DNA of 64,000 nucleotides from Desulfosediminicola ganghwensis (GTDB taxonomy: Bacteria; Desulfobacterota; Desulfobulbia; Desulfobulbales; Desulfocapsaceae), in the NCBI RefSeq assembly GCF_005116675.2, contig NZ_CP050699.1, positions 310,001-374,000 of the forward strand. Direction: 5' to 3'. Both the position numbers and the translations under genes were made by a program. The notes below the pieces were generated by a model. It made no database searches, had not been told where the DNA came from, and saw only the letters and a program-made list of their open reading frames with translations. This document shows, piece after piece, positions 9,082 through 18,342 of this stretch; within the stretch, counting starts at the first letter, position 1; every line of letters starts with the position of its first letter.

Positions 9082-12000
9082 ATGATACTCTCAGACATTT
9101 CCGTCAAACGCCCGGTATTCGCAACCGTGCTCTCATTACTTCTCATGGTTTTCGGCCTTGTTGCATTCACCAGCCTCCCTCTTCGTGAATATCCTGATAT
9201 CGACCCGGCTGTAGTAACTGTTGAAACACTTTACCCGGGAGCCTCAGCCAACGTTGTAGAAACACAGATAACTGAACTGATAGAGGAACGGATTGCCGGG
9301 GTAGAGGGAATTTTTTCGATTTCGTCGAGCAGTGAGGACGGCGCGTCGAGCGTAACCGTGGAGTTTACCACTGCAAGAGATGTTGATGATGCCGCTAACG
9401 ACATAAGGGACAGGGTATCAGGTATAATCGACGACCTGCCCGATGAAGCCGACCCGCCGGAAATAGAAAAAGTTGATTCGAATGATGATGTCGTCATGTG
9501 GCTGAACCTCACCAGCGACCGGTTATCCGTCCCTGAGCTCACTGACTATGCGGACCGCTATCTGGTGGACAGGTTTTCGGTACTCGATGGCGTCTCAAGG
9601 GTGCGACTTGGTGGTGGCCAGAGTTTTGCCATGCGTATCTGGTTAAATCGAAACGCTATGGCGGCACGGGAAATTACCGTAAGTGACGTTGAGCAGGCTT
9701 TGCGCCAGGAAAACCTTGAACTGCCCGCAGGGGCAATCGAATCAGTCGAACGCAGCCTGACTGTCCGAGTCAATCGCACCTTTCAGAGCGCCGCGGATTT
9801 CGAGCGATTAGCGGTTACGCGGGGGGAAGATGGATATATTGTGCGTCTTACCGATATTGCCCGTGTAGAACGGGGTACCGTCGAGGATCGTACTTTTTTC
9901 AGGGGCAATGGCGAGGCGATGATTGGTCTTGGTATCATCAAGCAGTCAACGGCGAATACCATAGATCTGGCCCGTGCGGCTAAGGCTGAAACCGAACGGA
10001 TCAATTCCGCCCTGCCGGAAGGGATGGTAATACTGCAGAGTTATGATACTTCGGTTTTTGTTGAAGATGCCATCGCTGAGGTTTACAAAACCCTACTGAT
10101 TGCAATCGGCCTTGTTTTCCTTGTCATTTTTCTTTTTCTGGGCAGCTTGAGGGCAACCATTGTCCCTGCCGTGACAGTTCCTGTATCAATCATTTCCTCT
10201 TTTATCGCTCTCAGCGTTTTCGGCTTTTCGATAAACCTGCTGACATTGCTGGCACTGGTGCTGGCCATCGGCCTGCTGGTGGATGATGGGATTGTAGTAT
10301 TGGAGAATATTCACAGGCGGATAGATGAATATGATGAGACACCGCTTGTTGCAGCATATAAGGGGACACGCCAGGTTGGTTTTGCGGTCGTAGCAACCAC
10401 TCTGGTGCTGATCGCAGTCTTTGTGCCCATTGCATTTCTGGAGGGTGATGTGGGCAGGCTCTTTTCTGAATTTGCCCTGACCATGGCTGCGGCTGTTGCT
10501 TTTTCGAGCGTTGTTGCCTTGAGTTTTTCGCCCATGCTTGCCTCGATTTTGCTCAAAAAGAAGAGAACAGATGACGTCAGAAAACCGTATATCGATCGAT
10601 TTTACAGATGGATACGAAGAACCTACCGCAGGGTACTGAAGCTGTCGTTGAAGCGACCCGGCATCATCCTCACGCTCTTTGCAGCCTTGATAGCTGGTAC
10701 ATATTGGCTGTTCATCAACATTCCGACTGAATATGCCCCGAAAGAAGATCGCGGAGCGTTCTTTATAATCGTCAACGGCCCGGAAGGTGCGACCTACGCC
10801 TACATGAAGGAATACATGGATGAGATCGAGCGACGACTTATGCCGCTCGTGGACAAGAACGAGGCAACCCGGCTACTTGTGCGTACTCCACGATCGTTTT
10901 CCAGTTTTGCAAATTTCAATACCGGCATTGTTATCATAGTGCTGAATCTTTGGAGCGAACGGCGGTCAGCGTGGGAGATAATGGATGAAGTGCGTGGTTT
11001 GCTGGCCGGTTTGCCGGGGGTGCGGGCCTTTCCTGTGATGCGCCAGGGGTTCGGCGCGTCAATTCAAAAACCGCTGCAGTTCGTAATAGGCGGAGGAACC
11101 TACCAGGAACTGGCAGAATGGCGCGACATCCTGCTCTCTGAAATATCGGCCAATAATCCTGGGCTGATAGGCCTTGACTATGATTACAAGGAAACAAAAC
11201 CCCAGCTCCAGATCGACATTGACTACGACAGAGCGGCAGAGTTAGGTGTCACAGTGGCCTCTATCGGCAGAACCCTTGAAACCCTGTTCGGTTCGCGTAG
11301 GGTAACGACCTATATCGAGGAAGGGGAGGAGTACGATGTGATTGTCGAGGGGGAACGTGACAGGCAGCGAACACCCGCAGATCTTGAATCGGTATACGTT
11401 CGCTCACAGCGAACCGGACAGCTTATCCCTCTCTCAAACATGGTGTCACTCAAGGAGTTTGCCGATTCCAACACCCTCAACCGTTATAACAGGGTGCGGG
11501 CCATTACCCTGGAGGCCAATCTGGCTGACGGCCTGGTTCTGGGGGATGCCCTGGATTTTCTGGAAAACCTTGTGCGTGAAAAGCTGCCGGAAAAAGTGCT
11601 GATCGATTATAAAGGAATCTCAAAAGATTATAAAAGCTCATCCCAGTCGATTGTCTTTGTCTTTCTGCTTGGTCTGGTGGTTGTCTTTCTTGTGCTGGCC
11701 GCTCAGTTTGAAAGCTTCATTCATCCATTGGTCATTATGCTTACCGTGCCGTTGGCCATGGCGGGGGGCTTACTTGGACTGTACCTGAGTGGCTCGACTC
11801 TTAATCTCTACAGCCAGATCGGGCTGGTCATGCTTATCGGGCTGGCTGCCAAAAACGGTATCCTGATTCTGGAGTTCATTAATCAGCTCCGCGCCAGCGG
11901 CTATTCCTTTTATCGTGCCATTCTGCAAGCTGCCGAGGTGCGATTGCGCCCCATCGTCATGACGGGGATTACCACTGCCGCAGGCGCAGTACCCCTGATC

Positions 12001-12186
12001 CTCTCCAGCGGTGCCGGTGCGGAAACCCGCATGGTAATAGGTATTGTTGTTCTGGCAGGGGTGTTGACCGCAACCATTTTCACCCTTTTTGTAGTCCCTG
12101 TGGCTTACAGTCTTTTAGCCGGTAAGACCTCGCCTGCCGACGAGCGTGCCAAGCGTCTTGCTGAGGAAATGGCTGCAACCAGATAA
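9082..12186 (+). CDS. RND-family multidrug/solute efflux permease
   Basis: 1034 aa, a full-length AcrB/MexF-type inner-membrane proton antiporter. The start (MILSDISVKRPVFATVLSLL) is the classical first transmembrane helix; twelve TM helices occur in two groups around residues 335-550 and 860-1020, and the acidic proton-relay pair is visible in TM4 (LALVLAIGLLVDDGIVVLEN). ATG 9082 lies 8 bases after the stop of the adaptor gene; a TTG at 9070 overlapping that stop is less likely. The two genes form an operon. Substrate cannot be predicted from sequence alone. Confidence 0.93.
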   Translation: MILSDISVKRPVFATVLSLLLMVFGLVAFTSLPLREYPDIDPAVVTVETLYPGASANVVETQITELIEERIAGVEGIFSISSSSEDGASSVTVEFTTARDVDDAANDIRDRVSGIIDDLPDEADPPEIEKVDSNDDVVMWLNLTSDRLSVPELTDYADRYLVDRFSVLDGVSRVRLGGGQSFAMRIWLNRNAMAAREITVSDVEQALRQENLELPAGAIESVERSLTVRVNRTFQSAADFERLAVTRGEDGYIVRLTDIARVERGTVEDRTFFRGNGEAMIGLGIIKQSTANTIDLARAAKAETERINSALPEGMVILQSYDTSVFVEDAIAEVYKTLLIAIGLVFLVIFLFLGSLRATIVPAVTVPVSIISSFIALSVFGFSINLLTLLALVLAIGLLVDDGIVVLENIHRRIDEYDETPLVAAYKGTRQVGFAVVATTLVLIAVFVPIAFLEGDVGRLFSEFALTMAAAVAFSSVVALSFSPMLASILLKKKRTDDVRKPYIDRFYRWIRRTYRRVLKLSLKRPGIILTLFAALIAGTYWLFINIPTEYAPKEDRGAFFIIVNGPEGATYAYMKEYMDEIERRLMPLVDKNEATRLLVRTPRSFSSFANFNTGIVIIVLNLWSERRSAWEIMDEVRGLLAGLPGVRAFPVMRQGFGASIQKPLQFVIGGGTYQELAEWRDILLSEISANNPGLIGLDYDYKETKPQLQIDIDYDRAAELGVTVASIGRTLETLFGSRRVTTYIEEGEEYDVIVEGERDRQRTPADLESVYVRSQRTGQLIPLSNMVSLKEFADSNTLNRYNRVRAITLEANLADGLVLGDALDFLENLVREKLPEKVLIDYKGISKDYKSSSQSIVFVFLLGLVVVFLVLAAQFESFIHPLVIMLTVPLAMAGGLLGLYLSGSTLNLYSQIGLVMLIGLAAKNGILILEFINQLRASGYSFYRAILQAAEVRLRPIVMTGITTAAGAVPLILSSGAGAETRMVIGIVVLAGVLTATIFTLFVVPVAYSLLAGKTSPADERAKRLAEEMAATR

Positions 12187-12264
12187 AATAGACCACACCT
12201 CTTTCTTGTACCATTTTTTTTGTGCTACAGTCATATCAACAACCCTAACCTGGAGGATGTTCAA

Positions 12265-12699
12265 ATGAGTGCGCCGCCGACCGTTTCCCAAGAACTCAAG
12301 GATATGTTGAATGATGCTATCGCCCGCGAAATTTCCGTCTCAATTTCGTACATATGGCAGCATGTGCTGATGACAGGCTTACAGGGCTTTGCGGTGAAAG
12401 GTGAGATCAAGAAAATCTCGATAGTCGAGATGAAACATGCCGAAGAAATCGCAGAGCGACTCGTTTATCTGGGGGGCATGCCAACAACAAAACCCACCCC
12501 GATTACAATTGGGGAAAACCTGGAGGAGATGCTCACCATCAATCGGGACCTTGAAGCGGATGCCATTGAATTTTACCGGGACATAGCCGACAAGGCTGAA
12601 GAAGAGGGAGATATGGTCACGGCCGATATGTTTCGGAGGATACTGGCCGATGAAGAAGAGCATCACGATACTTTTGCGGGGCTTCTGGAAGCGTCCTGA
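12265..12699 (+). CDS. Ferritin-like / bacterioferritin-type di-iron protein
   Basis: 144 aa, four-helix-bundle ferritin-like protein. Ligand-type residues of the di-iron site are in the expected places: Glu in REISVSISYIWQH, ExxH in EMKHAEEIAERL, Glu in LEADAIEFYRDIADKAEE and ExxH in LADEEEHHDTFAG. Probably iron storage or peroxide detoxification in the cytoplasm. Slightly shorter than bacterioferritin (~155 aa), and no heme-ligating Met is obvious. ATG 12265 follows TGGAGGATG with proper spacing, so the upstream 15 codons of the open frame are excluded. It lies 78 bp after the RND pump and could be co-transcribed, though unrelated in function. Confidence 0.8.
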   Translation: MSAPPTVSQELKDMLNDAIAREISVSISYIWQHVLMTGLQGFAVKGEIKKISIVEMKHAEEIAERLVYLGGMPTTKPTPITIGENLEEMLTINRDLEADAIEFYRDIADKAEEEGDMVTADMFRRILADEEEHHDTFAGLLEAS

Positions 12700-12734
12700 G
12701 TTAAGAGTGATCAGCTCTCGAATCTAAGTATCCA

Positions 12735-12800
12735 TTCTTTTTTAGATACACTGTTTTCTTACTGCCGAATAAGTCAGGCTTTTGTACATCGATATCTGGC
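12735..12800 (-). pseudogene. RAYT transposase 3'-end remnant (copy b)
   Basis: The sequence TTCTTACTGCCGAATAAG and neighbouring bases parallel TTGCTTACTGTCGAATAATG in the transposase copy at 63.1 kb, in the same orientation. Only about 60 bases of similarity survive, much degraded. A REP-like tract (AATTCAAGGCCCGACCCC) follows at 12843-12860. The rest of the 12700-13007 gap holds the terminator listed separately. Confidence 0.5.
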
Positions 12801-12935
12801 TATGCATGCATCCTGATTGGAAACGATTTCAGACAACACGAAAATTCAAGGCCCGACCCCGACCGCCGGCACAGTGAAGGCTTGAAGCGTCCTCCGCGTT
12901 TGGGCAGCAGTGACGGGACGCCTCTTTAAAAAAGG

Positions 12936-12980
12936 AAAAACGGGCAGGCAAACATTCTCCCTGTTCACCTGCCCGTTTTT
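12936..12980 (-). terminator. Rho-independent terminator of the cytochrome/flavoprotein operon
   Basis: AAAAACGGGCAGG (12936-12948) pairs with CCTGCCCGTTTTT (12968-12980): a GC-rich stem flanked by A and T runs, so it can work in both directions. It lies just past the stop codon of the tetraheme cytochrome gene read leftward. Confidence 0.85.
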
Positions 12981-13007
12981 CAATGGCTATGTCAACTGTA
13001 ACCGCTA

Positions 13008-13397
13008 TTACTGTTTGTAATTGGGGTATTCAAATGAATGGCAGCCGGCACACAGAGGCTTACTTTCCTGATGCTCACCATGACATTCCATACAGGGGAC
13101 ATCCTTGCCATAATGCAGGTTGTTATGCGGGTTCTGCCATTTCTCGTCTGCCGGTCTGGCGGTAGCCTCCACCAGCTCATCACCATCATGGCACTCAAAA
13201 CAGGCAAAGTCTGCCGGAAAGGTCTCCGGCTTCGCGTTGTTATGACAGGAATCACAGGATTCTCCATCATAGAGATCAGCATGATAGCTTCTTCCCTTGG
13301 TATCGCCAAACTGCTTCAGGGTCTCCCCGGCAAAAACAGATCCGGCTACGAAAAGAGCGCATGCCGCTATAAGTACAATCTTCAGTCGTGTTTTCAT
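13008..13397 (-). CDS. Periplasmic tetraheme cytochrome c
   Basis: 129 aa with a Sec signal peptide (KIVLIAACALFVAGSVFAGE) and four CxxCH heme motifs: CDSCH, CFECH, CMECH and CAGCH. This size and heme spacing matches the N-terminal cytochrome domain of flavocytochrome c fumarate reductases or the separate tetraheme partner of methacrylate-type reductases. It starts 22 bp after the stop of the Tat-exported flavoprotein (13420-14946), so the pair is very likely an operon in which the cytochrome feeds electrons to the flavoprotein in the periplasm. Confidence 0.92.
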   Translation of the reverse strand: MKTRLKIVLIAACALFVAGSVFAGETLKQFGDTKGRSYHADLYDGESCDSCHNNAKPETFPADFACFECHDGDELVEATARPADEKWQNPHNNLHYGKDVPCMECHGEHQESKPLCAGCHSFEYPNYKQ

Positions 13398-13419
13398 AAT
13401 ACCTCCCAGTCTTCGTCTA

Positions 13420-14946
13420 TCACGCTTTCATCATGCTTCTGGCCGCCGTCATGCCCATGACCATACAGTCAGGTATCGAGCATCTGCCAAGACGGCTGAC
13501 ACCGTGCATTCCACCGGTTACCTCGCCCGCCGCATACAAGCCCGGAATAGGCTTCCAGTTATCAGAACCGATTACCCGGGCAAGCACATCGACCTTGGCA
13601 CCGCCCTGACAATAGTGCACTTTCGGCCAGTTCCGGATCACGACAAAAGGAGCTTCGATATATTTTCCTTTCGCTTTTTCCATCGGTTTGCCGAACTGCT
13701 CATCCACGCCGGACTTCACGTATCCGTTGTACTCCTCGATCTGGGCTTTAAGGGGCTCGATCGGCACCTTGAAGTGCGCTGCCAGCTCCTCAACAGTGTC
13801 AAATTTCCAGCCGACACCATATTTCAGCACCTTTTTCATGGTCGGGTGCTCTTTGGCATGCTTATAGCTCGTAATAGTAATTGGCGGCAGCGGGTTACCA
13901 GCATCATCACGACAGGCCAGTTGCGCATCTGAACGGGTCTTGCGGTCTGCAATTTCGTTCATGAAACGCTTGCCCGTCCTGGTGAAGACAGAGATGGAGT
14001 GGGCAAAATTATAAATGGAATAGTTGGAAACATAGCCGAAGCCGTCTTCATCGGGGGATGCCCAGGGGCCGGTCTGGATATAGGCCATGTGGACTGGTAT
14101 CGCGCCCGCTTTGAAGAGTTCCAGCAAGGCCTCACCGGTTGCACTCGGCGGGTTGGTTGAAGGAACCTCAGCGGTCAGAGTCGGATCCTGAGCCTGCCTG
14201 AGACCAACGTTGCGCGCAAACCCGCCGGTTGCGATCAGTACGCCGCGCTTTGCCTTGATGTTTACCGGAGAGCCTTCCGTGTCCCGACCGAAATAATGGC
14301 CCTTCAGGATTTGTACACCAATCACCCTGCCTTCTTCGTCATGGATGAGGTGATCGAATTTTGCCCGGGTCACCATCTGCACCCCGAGTTTCTTACACTG
14401 CTGAACCAATGGCTGCACGATACCGGCACCGCTGGCACTGGTTGTCTGGTAGGTACGTGGGACCGAGTGACCGCCAAGCTGCTGCAGATAGGGGAAATAT
14501 TCGCTCCCCGCATCCAGGGTCATCCGCAGAGCCTCTTCCGCATGTTTGGCCACATGCAGCAGGAGGTCTTTGTCAGCAACACCTCGCCCGGCCTTCAGCT
14601 GGTCTGCCGTCATGGTCTCGGGTGAATCCTGCACTCCTTCTTTTTTCTGCAGTGGTGAAGCCGGTACGGCAAAAAGGCCGCCATTGTAGGTTGAGTTGCC
14701 TCCGAAATATGGCATTTTGTCATACACCACAACATCTTTTGCACCGAGGTTTCTGGCCTCTATGGCAGCTGCCAATCCGGCAAAGCCACTACCAATGATT
14801 ACAATTTCATGCTCTTCAGCCCACACAGTGGAACTCTCTGCGGCCACGGCTTTCAGTGCCGGGGCTGCAATAGTTGCCGCCCCGACCATCCCCATCCCGG
14901 CCAGAAACTTTCTGCGATCTGGTTGATATTCGTTTGTCTTGCCCAT
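13420..14946 (-). CDS. Tat-exported FAD-dependent reductase, flavocytochrome c / UrdA family
   Basis: 508 aa. N-terminus DRRKFLAGMGMVGAATIAA is a twin-arginine signal. FAD-binding fold IVIIGSGFAGLAAAIEA at about residue 48. Family signatures: GGNSTYNGGLFA, GGHSVPRT, GKRFMNE, PKVHYCQGGAKVD and GEVTGGMHGVSRLG. The catalytic Arg region and the VHY histidine resemble fumarate reductase FccA, but the position that is a C4-carboxylate-binding His in FccA reads YIQTGPWAS, so fumarate is doubtful as substrate. Because the cytochrome is a separate polypeptide, the closest analogues are the two-component methacrylate/acrylate or urocanate reductases. Likely a terminal reductase for an unsaturated organic acid in the periplasm. 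No FMN-binding domain is fused. Confidence 0.88.
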   Translation of the reverse strand: MGKTNEYQPDRRKFLAGMGMVGAATIAAPALKAVAAESSTVWAEEHEIVIIGSGFAGLAAAIEARNLGAKDVVVYDKMPYFGGNSTYNGGLFAVPASPLQKKEGVQDSPETMTADQLKAGRGVADKDLLLHVAKHAEEALRMTLDAGSEYFPYLQQLGGHSVPRTYQTTSASGAGIVQPLVQQCKKLGVQMVTRAKFDHLIHDEEGRVIGVQILKGHYFGRDTEGSPVNIKAKRGVLIATGGFARNVGLRQAQDPTLTAEVPSTNPPSATGEALLELFKAGAIPVHMAYIQTGPWASPDEDGFGYVSNYSIYNFAHSISVFTRTGKRFMNEIADRKTRSDAQLACRDDAGNPLPPITITSYKHAKEHPTMKKVLKYGVGWKFDTVEELAAHFKVPIEPLKAQIEEYNGYVKSGVDEQFGKPMEKAKGKYIEAPFVVIRNWPKVHYCQGGAKVDVLARVIGSDNWKPIPGLYAAGEVTGGMHGVSRLGRCSIPDCMVMGMTAARSMMKA

Positions 14947-15076
14947 ACTTATCCTCCCATGAAGTAATTATTTTCCCGGCCCGGCTTATAATGACCTTCA
15001 TAACCCGGACCGAAAATCACCTGTAGAGAGTGAATGTATCGCGCCTGACGTAATGAATGTAGGGGAGGTATCGGGG

Positions 15077-15108
15077 TATTATCGGGTAAAAAAACATACC
15101 CGATAATA
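15077..15108. terminator. Perfect 12-bp inverted repeat between two flavoprotein genes
   Basis: TATTATCGGGTA (15077-15088) and TACCCGATAATA (15097-15108) form a perfect stem with an 8-base A-rich loop. It sits between the stop of the upstream flavoprotein gene (15146) and the start of the downstream one (14946). No strong U tract follows on the minus strand, so it may be an attenuator or operator rather than a full terminator. Confidence 0.55.
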
Positions 15109-15145
15109 GTTTGTATTTGTTGTTTTTACCCAGCAGCAAAGGCTC

Positions 15146-16588
15146 TCAGTGCATTTCCCGGCAAACATTTTTGCCGGCTATTCGCCCGAAGACAAGACAT
15201 TCAACCACAGAGTTGCTCCCAAGCCGGCTGGCACCGTGGATTCCACCGGTTACCTCGCCTGCAGCATAGAGCCCCTCTATAGGCCGACCGCTTTTGATAT
15301 GCACAACTCTGGATTGGGTATCTATCTTGATCCCGCCCATGCAGTAATGCACTTTGGGGAGCAGGCGAATAGAATAATATGGCGGCTTTCCGATAGGCTT
15401 GAGCCCTGCCTGAAGAGGCTTACCGAACTCGGCATCCCTGCCATGCTGCAAATAAAGGTTATACCTCTCCAGGGTTTCCCGCAGGGCTTCCAAAGGGATC
15501 ATGTTGTAGGTCGCGAGTTCCTCAATCGAGTTGAACGCCTTAACAACACCGCGCTTCAGGCACTTCTCCAGAGTCGTTGCATGGCTTACCCCTTCGGAGT
15601 CGACAATGGCAACAGGCGTGCGGTCATTCATCAGCATCGCATCCGTGCGGAGTCGTCTATCCGACGTCTCGTTGACAAACCGTTTTCCGGTATTGGCATC
15701 CACCATGATGCCGTAGGGAAAACCGGCCAGCAGGGTGAACATGGAGCCGACTCCCCATCCCTTCTCATCAAAAGAAGCCCACGGCCCGAGCTGTATCCAG
15801 CAGAGTTGCAGCGGAGAGCCGCCGATCCCCATGGCGGCGATCAATCCCTCGGCTGTGGCACCGCTGTGATTGGTTGTATCGACCAGGTGTGTCAGCCTGG
15901 GATCTTGAATGGACCTGAAGGAAACATCGCCACCAAAACCACCGGTAGCAAGCACCACCCCTTGACGGGCACGTATATACTGCAATGTACCGGATTCTTC
16001 ATTGGGATGATAATACCCCGCCTGAATGGCTACTCCGGTGACTCGGCCGTCGGGAGCCTGCACAAATTCGGAAAACCGGGCCCTCATTCGCACTTCTATA
16101 CCAAGGTGCCGACATTTTTCCAGCATCGGTTGAATGATGCCGGAGCCCGTACCCGTTTTGGTGATATACGTTCTCGGTACCGAATGCCCGCCGAGCTGGT
16201 TGAGGTTATCTTTATAGGCAACGCCAAGGTAGTCTATGGTCCACTTCAGTGTTTCCGAAGAGTTTGAAGCAACAACATGGGCCAGTTCCGGATGGTTGAG
16301 TTCCATTCCTGCTTTCAGCATATCCTCAAGCATCAGCTCCGGCCTGTCTTCTATGCCATCTCTGTGCTGAAGCGGTGATCCGGCCGCCGCAAACAGTCCA
16401 CCGCTGATCGCAGAGTTCCCGCCGGGTATACGCATCTTTTCAAGAACGATCACCTCACTGCCGCCGAGCCTCGCTTCCAGCGCCGCCGCAAGACCGGCAA
16501 AACCGGAGCCAATGACGACCACATCATACTCTTCAGCCCAGGAAATACCTGCCTCGCCTTCTTGCACTTCATCCATTCCCATATACAT
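15146..16588 (-). CDS. FAD-dependent reductase paralogue without export signal
   Basis: 480 aa, clearly paralogous to the flavoprotein at 13420-14946: the opening SWAEEYDVVVIGSGFAGLAA mirrors VWAEEHEIVIIGSGFAGLAA, and GGHSVPRTYI, IQLGPWASFDEKG, GKRFVNET, PKVHYCMGGIKID and GGIHGASRLGSN are all present. Unlike its paralogue it begins directly at the FAD fold, with no Tat or Sec signal, so it should stay in the cytoplasm unless it is exported by hitch-hiking. No fused heme or FMN domain. ATG 16588 lies 1 base after the stop of the upstream regulator gene, indicating translational coupling with that regulator. The IS insertion in the regulator probably disturbs its expression. Confidence 0.85.
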   Translation of the reverse strand: MYMGMDEVQEGEAGISWAEEYDVVVIGSGFAGLAAALEARLGGSEVIVLEKMRIPGGNSAISGGLFAAAGSPLQHRDGIEDRPELMLEDMLKAGMELNHPELAHVVASNSSETLKWTIDYLGVAYKDNLNQLGGHSVPRTYITKTGTGSGIIQPMLEKCRHLGIEVRMRARFSEFVQAPDGRVTGVAIQAGYYHPNEESGTLQYIRARQGVVLATGGFGGDVSFRSIQDPRLTHLVDTTNHSGATAEGLIAAMGIGGSPLQLCWIQLGPWASFDEKGWGVGSMFTLLAGFPYGIMVDANTGKRFVNETSDRRLRTDAMLMNDRTPVAIVDSEGVSHATTLEKCLKRGVVKAFNSIEELATYNMIPLEALRETLERYNLYLQHGRDAEFGKPLQAGLKPIGKPPYYSIRLLPKVHYCMGGIKIDTQSRVVHIKSGRPIEGLYAAGEVTGGIHGASRLGSNSVVECLVFGRIAGKNVCREMH

Positions 16589-16589
16589 A

Positions 16590-17069
16590 CTACAAACCCC
16601 TGTCTGCCAAAAAAGTGTGTAGATTAATTTCTTTTCCCCGCAATCCCAGTTTTTTGCGAATGTTCTTCCGGTGCGTCTGAATCGTCTCGAATGACAGATT
16701 CAGGGTGTCGCAGATCTCCTTGCCGGTCAATCCCGCCTTGACGAAGCGACAGATGCGAAGCTCGGTTTTACTCAACCTGAGGAGATCTCCATCGAGAGCC
16801 TGGGAAAAATCCTCGGTGAGAGAAATCATCTGCTCCTCCAGCATCGACAAATAACCGGAACGCCATTCGTCATCACGCTCGTTCCTGATACGCGAGAGAG
16901 TTGGCAACAATGAGTTGCGAATTCGCAATGAAAGGTTCTCCTCAAATTCCTTTTTCTCTTTCTCTATGGACTTGAGCACATTACGAAGAGTCAGATTCAT
17001 CTCTTCAGCATGCTGCTTTTGCTCGACAATCCGTGTTTCCAGTTTTTTCTGCTGGGTTATATCTGAGAC
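16590..17069 (-). pseudogene. 3' half of IS-disrupted PAS/LuxR-type regulator
   Basis: Encodes the end of a PAC segment (SDITQQKKLETRIVEQ), a coiled coil and a GerE/LuxR-type helix-turn-helix (LSKTELRICRFVKAGLTGKE ... ETIQTHRKNIRKKLGL). The 5' half of the same gene lies beyond the IS4 element at 18334-19596. Removing the element and one 9-bp target copy joins the codons as ...IVSD-ITQQKKLE..., an in-frame 577-aa protein. This half alone keeps the DNA-binding domain; an in-frame ATG inside the IS end (17102) could in principle give a 170-aa constitutive fragment. Confidence 0.9.
17061..17069. repeat. Target site duplication, left copy
   Basis: ATCTGAGAC, repeated exactly at 18334-18342 on the other side of the IS4-family element. 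It lies inside the host regulator gene. Confidence 0.9.
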
Positions 17070-18333
17070 CACTGCTGTCTCATAGTTAATTCCACAATGC
17101 AAGTTGTGGCGAAAATTGTGTTTTTCCTGGTTTGTCAGGCGGCTTTAACAAGTCAGCCAACGGTCTTCTTTCAAAAATGTTCAATTGCAATAGCCTGAGC
17201 AGTTGCGTGAGCGATCCTTTGAATTTGGCCATGAATTTAAAATACGACAGCATTAGATAGACACAGAGGGCAATCCATAGCTGTGTAAGTACTGCGTTTT
17301 CAGATGTTCCAAGAAACGTCTTCACTTTTAGTTGTTGCTTGATCCACTTAAAGAACAGTTCGATTTGCCAGCGTTCTTTATAAATTGCAGCAACCTCTGA
17401 TGCTTTGAGTTTCCTCGAATTTGTCACAAACTGATACTCAATGCCCGTTTCTGGATCAACATAGATAATCCGTCGAAAAGTGAACTGATATCCTGGAATT
17501 TTTATCTTTTGGTCTTCAAGAACATCAGGAGAATCGGGTTTACGTCGGTTGCCGTAGCGATAGACTTTTGCATTACTTTTAAGCCGTGTTACGAACGTTA
17601 TTTTGCGTTTGTCGAGGGTCTCGTACCAAGTGTAATCGGTGAACCCTCGGTCAAAAACTACACAAGAACCGGCAGGCAGGTTAAGAGATCGTGCCCATTC
17701 GATTTCATGTTTTTTGCCCTCCGTCATATCCATGAAGACTGGAAGATAGCCACTTGCATCAAGGCCAAAATGCAATTTCATGGCACCCTTGGTTTTGCGG
17801 TAGTTAGCCCACGGAAACACTGAGAGACAGAGATTGACCATCGTTGCATCGAGTAAATAAATTTTACCCTTGAACTTGAACCTATGCTTCGGAGCATTCG
17901 CCTGGCACTTATGCAAAAGCTGAAAGAACATGGCTTTGAAAGTCTCATAAGGCTGTTGCTCATTGACACGAGCCAAGGTGGCCCGACTAGTTGGCCTCAT
18001 ACCCAAATGATACAAACGAGACTTTTGAACGGCCAGGTTGCTGACTAAGTCACGAAGGCTCTTTCTGGAAGTGAGTTGGGCTATAGTCATGGCGAGAAAC
18101 TGGCTCCATCTGTTGAAGGAGCGAAACTTTTGTCCATGATGATGCTTTCTTGCCAGTTTCTCAAAATCATGTCTTGGGAAAAATGAAGCAATCTGATTTA
18201 GGATTGTGCTAGAATGAGCCATGGCTCGGATCTCCTTGTTATTATATTGTTTTTCGCAAATTCACTATAACACAAGAAGCTCTCCGAGCCTTTATTTATC
18301 CGTAATCACGTTATTATTTGTGAGACAGCAGTG
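17070..18333 (-). mobile_element. Complete IS4-family insertion sequence, 1264 bp
   Basis: Bounded by 13-bp perfect terminal inverted repeats CACTGCTGTCTCA (17070-17082) and its complement (18321-18333), and flanked by 9-bp direct repeats ATCTGAGAC. Contains one full-length transposase gene. Perfect ends and target repeats indicate a recent insertion. It splits a PAS/LuxR regulator gene. Confidence 0.95.
17086..18222 (-). CDS. IS4-family DDE transposase
   Basis: 378 aa, intact. An N-terminal DUF4372-like region (STILNQIASFFPRHDFEKLA) is followed by the DDE core: first Asp in YLLDATMVNL, second in CVVFDRGFTDY, and the YREK-type motif YKERWQIELFFKWIKQQ carrying the Glu. Length and architecture are normal for this IS4 subgroup, so the element may be active. 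The stop codon lies only 16 bp from the element's left end. Confidence 0.94.
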   Translation of the reverse strand: MAHSSTILNQIASFFPRHDFEKLARKHHHGQKFRSFNRWSQFLAMTIAQLTSRKSLRDLVSNLAVQKSRLYHLGMRPTSRATLARVNEQQPYETFKAMFFQLLHKCQANAPKHRFKFKGKIYLLDATMVNLCLSVFPWANYRKTKGAMKLHFGLDASGYLPVFMDMTEGKKHEIEWARSLNLPAGSCVVFDRGFTDYTWYETLDKRKITFVTRLKSNAKVYRYGNRRKPDSPDVLEDQKIKIPGYQFTFRRIIYVDPETGIEYQFVTNSRKLKASEVAAIYKERWQIELFFKWIKQQLKVKTFLGTSENAVLTQLWIALCVYLMLSYFKFMAKFKGSLTQLLRLLQLNIFERRPLADLLKPPDKPGKTQFSPQLALWN

Positions 18334-18342
18334 ATCTGAGAC
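18334..18342. repeat. Target site duplication, right copy
   Basis: ATCTGAGAC, the partner of the copy at 17061-17069. Confidence 0.9.
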
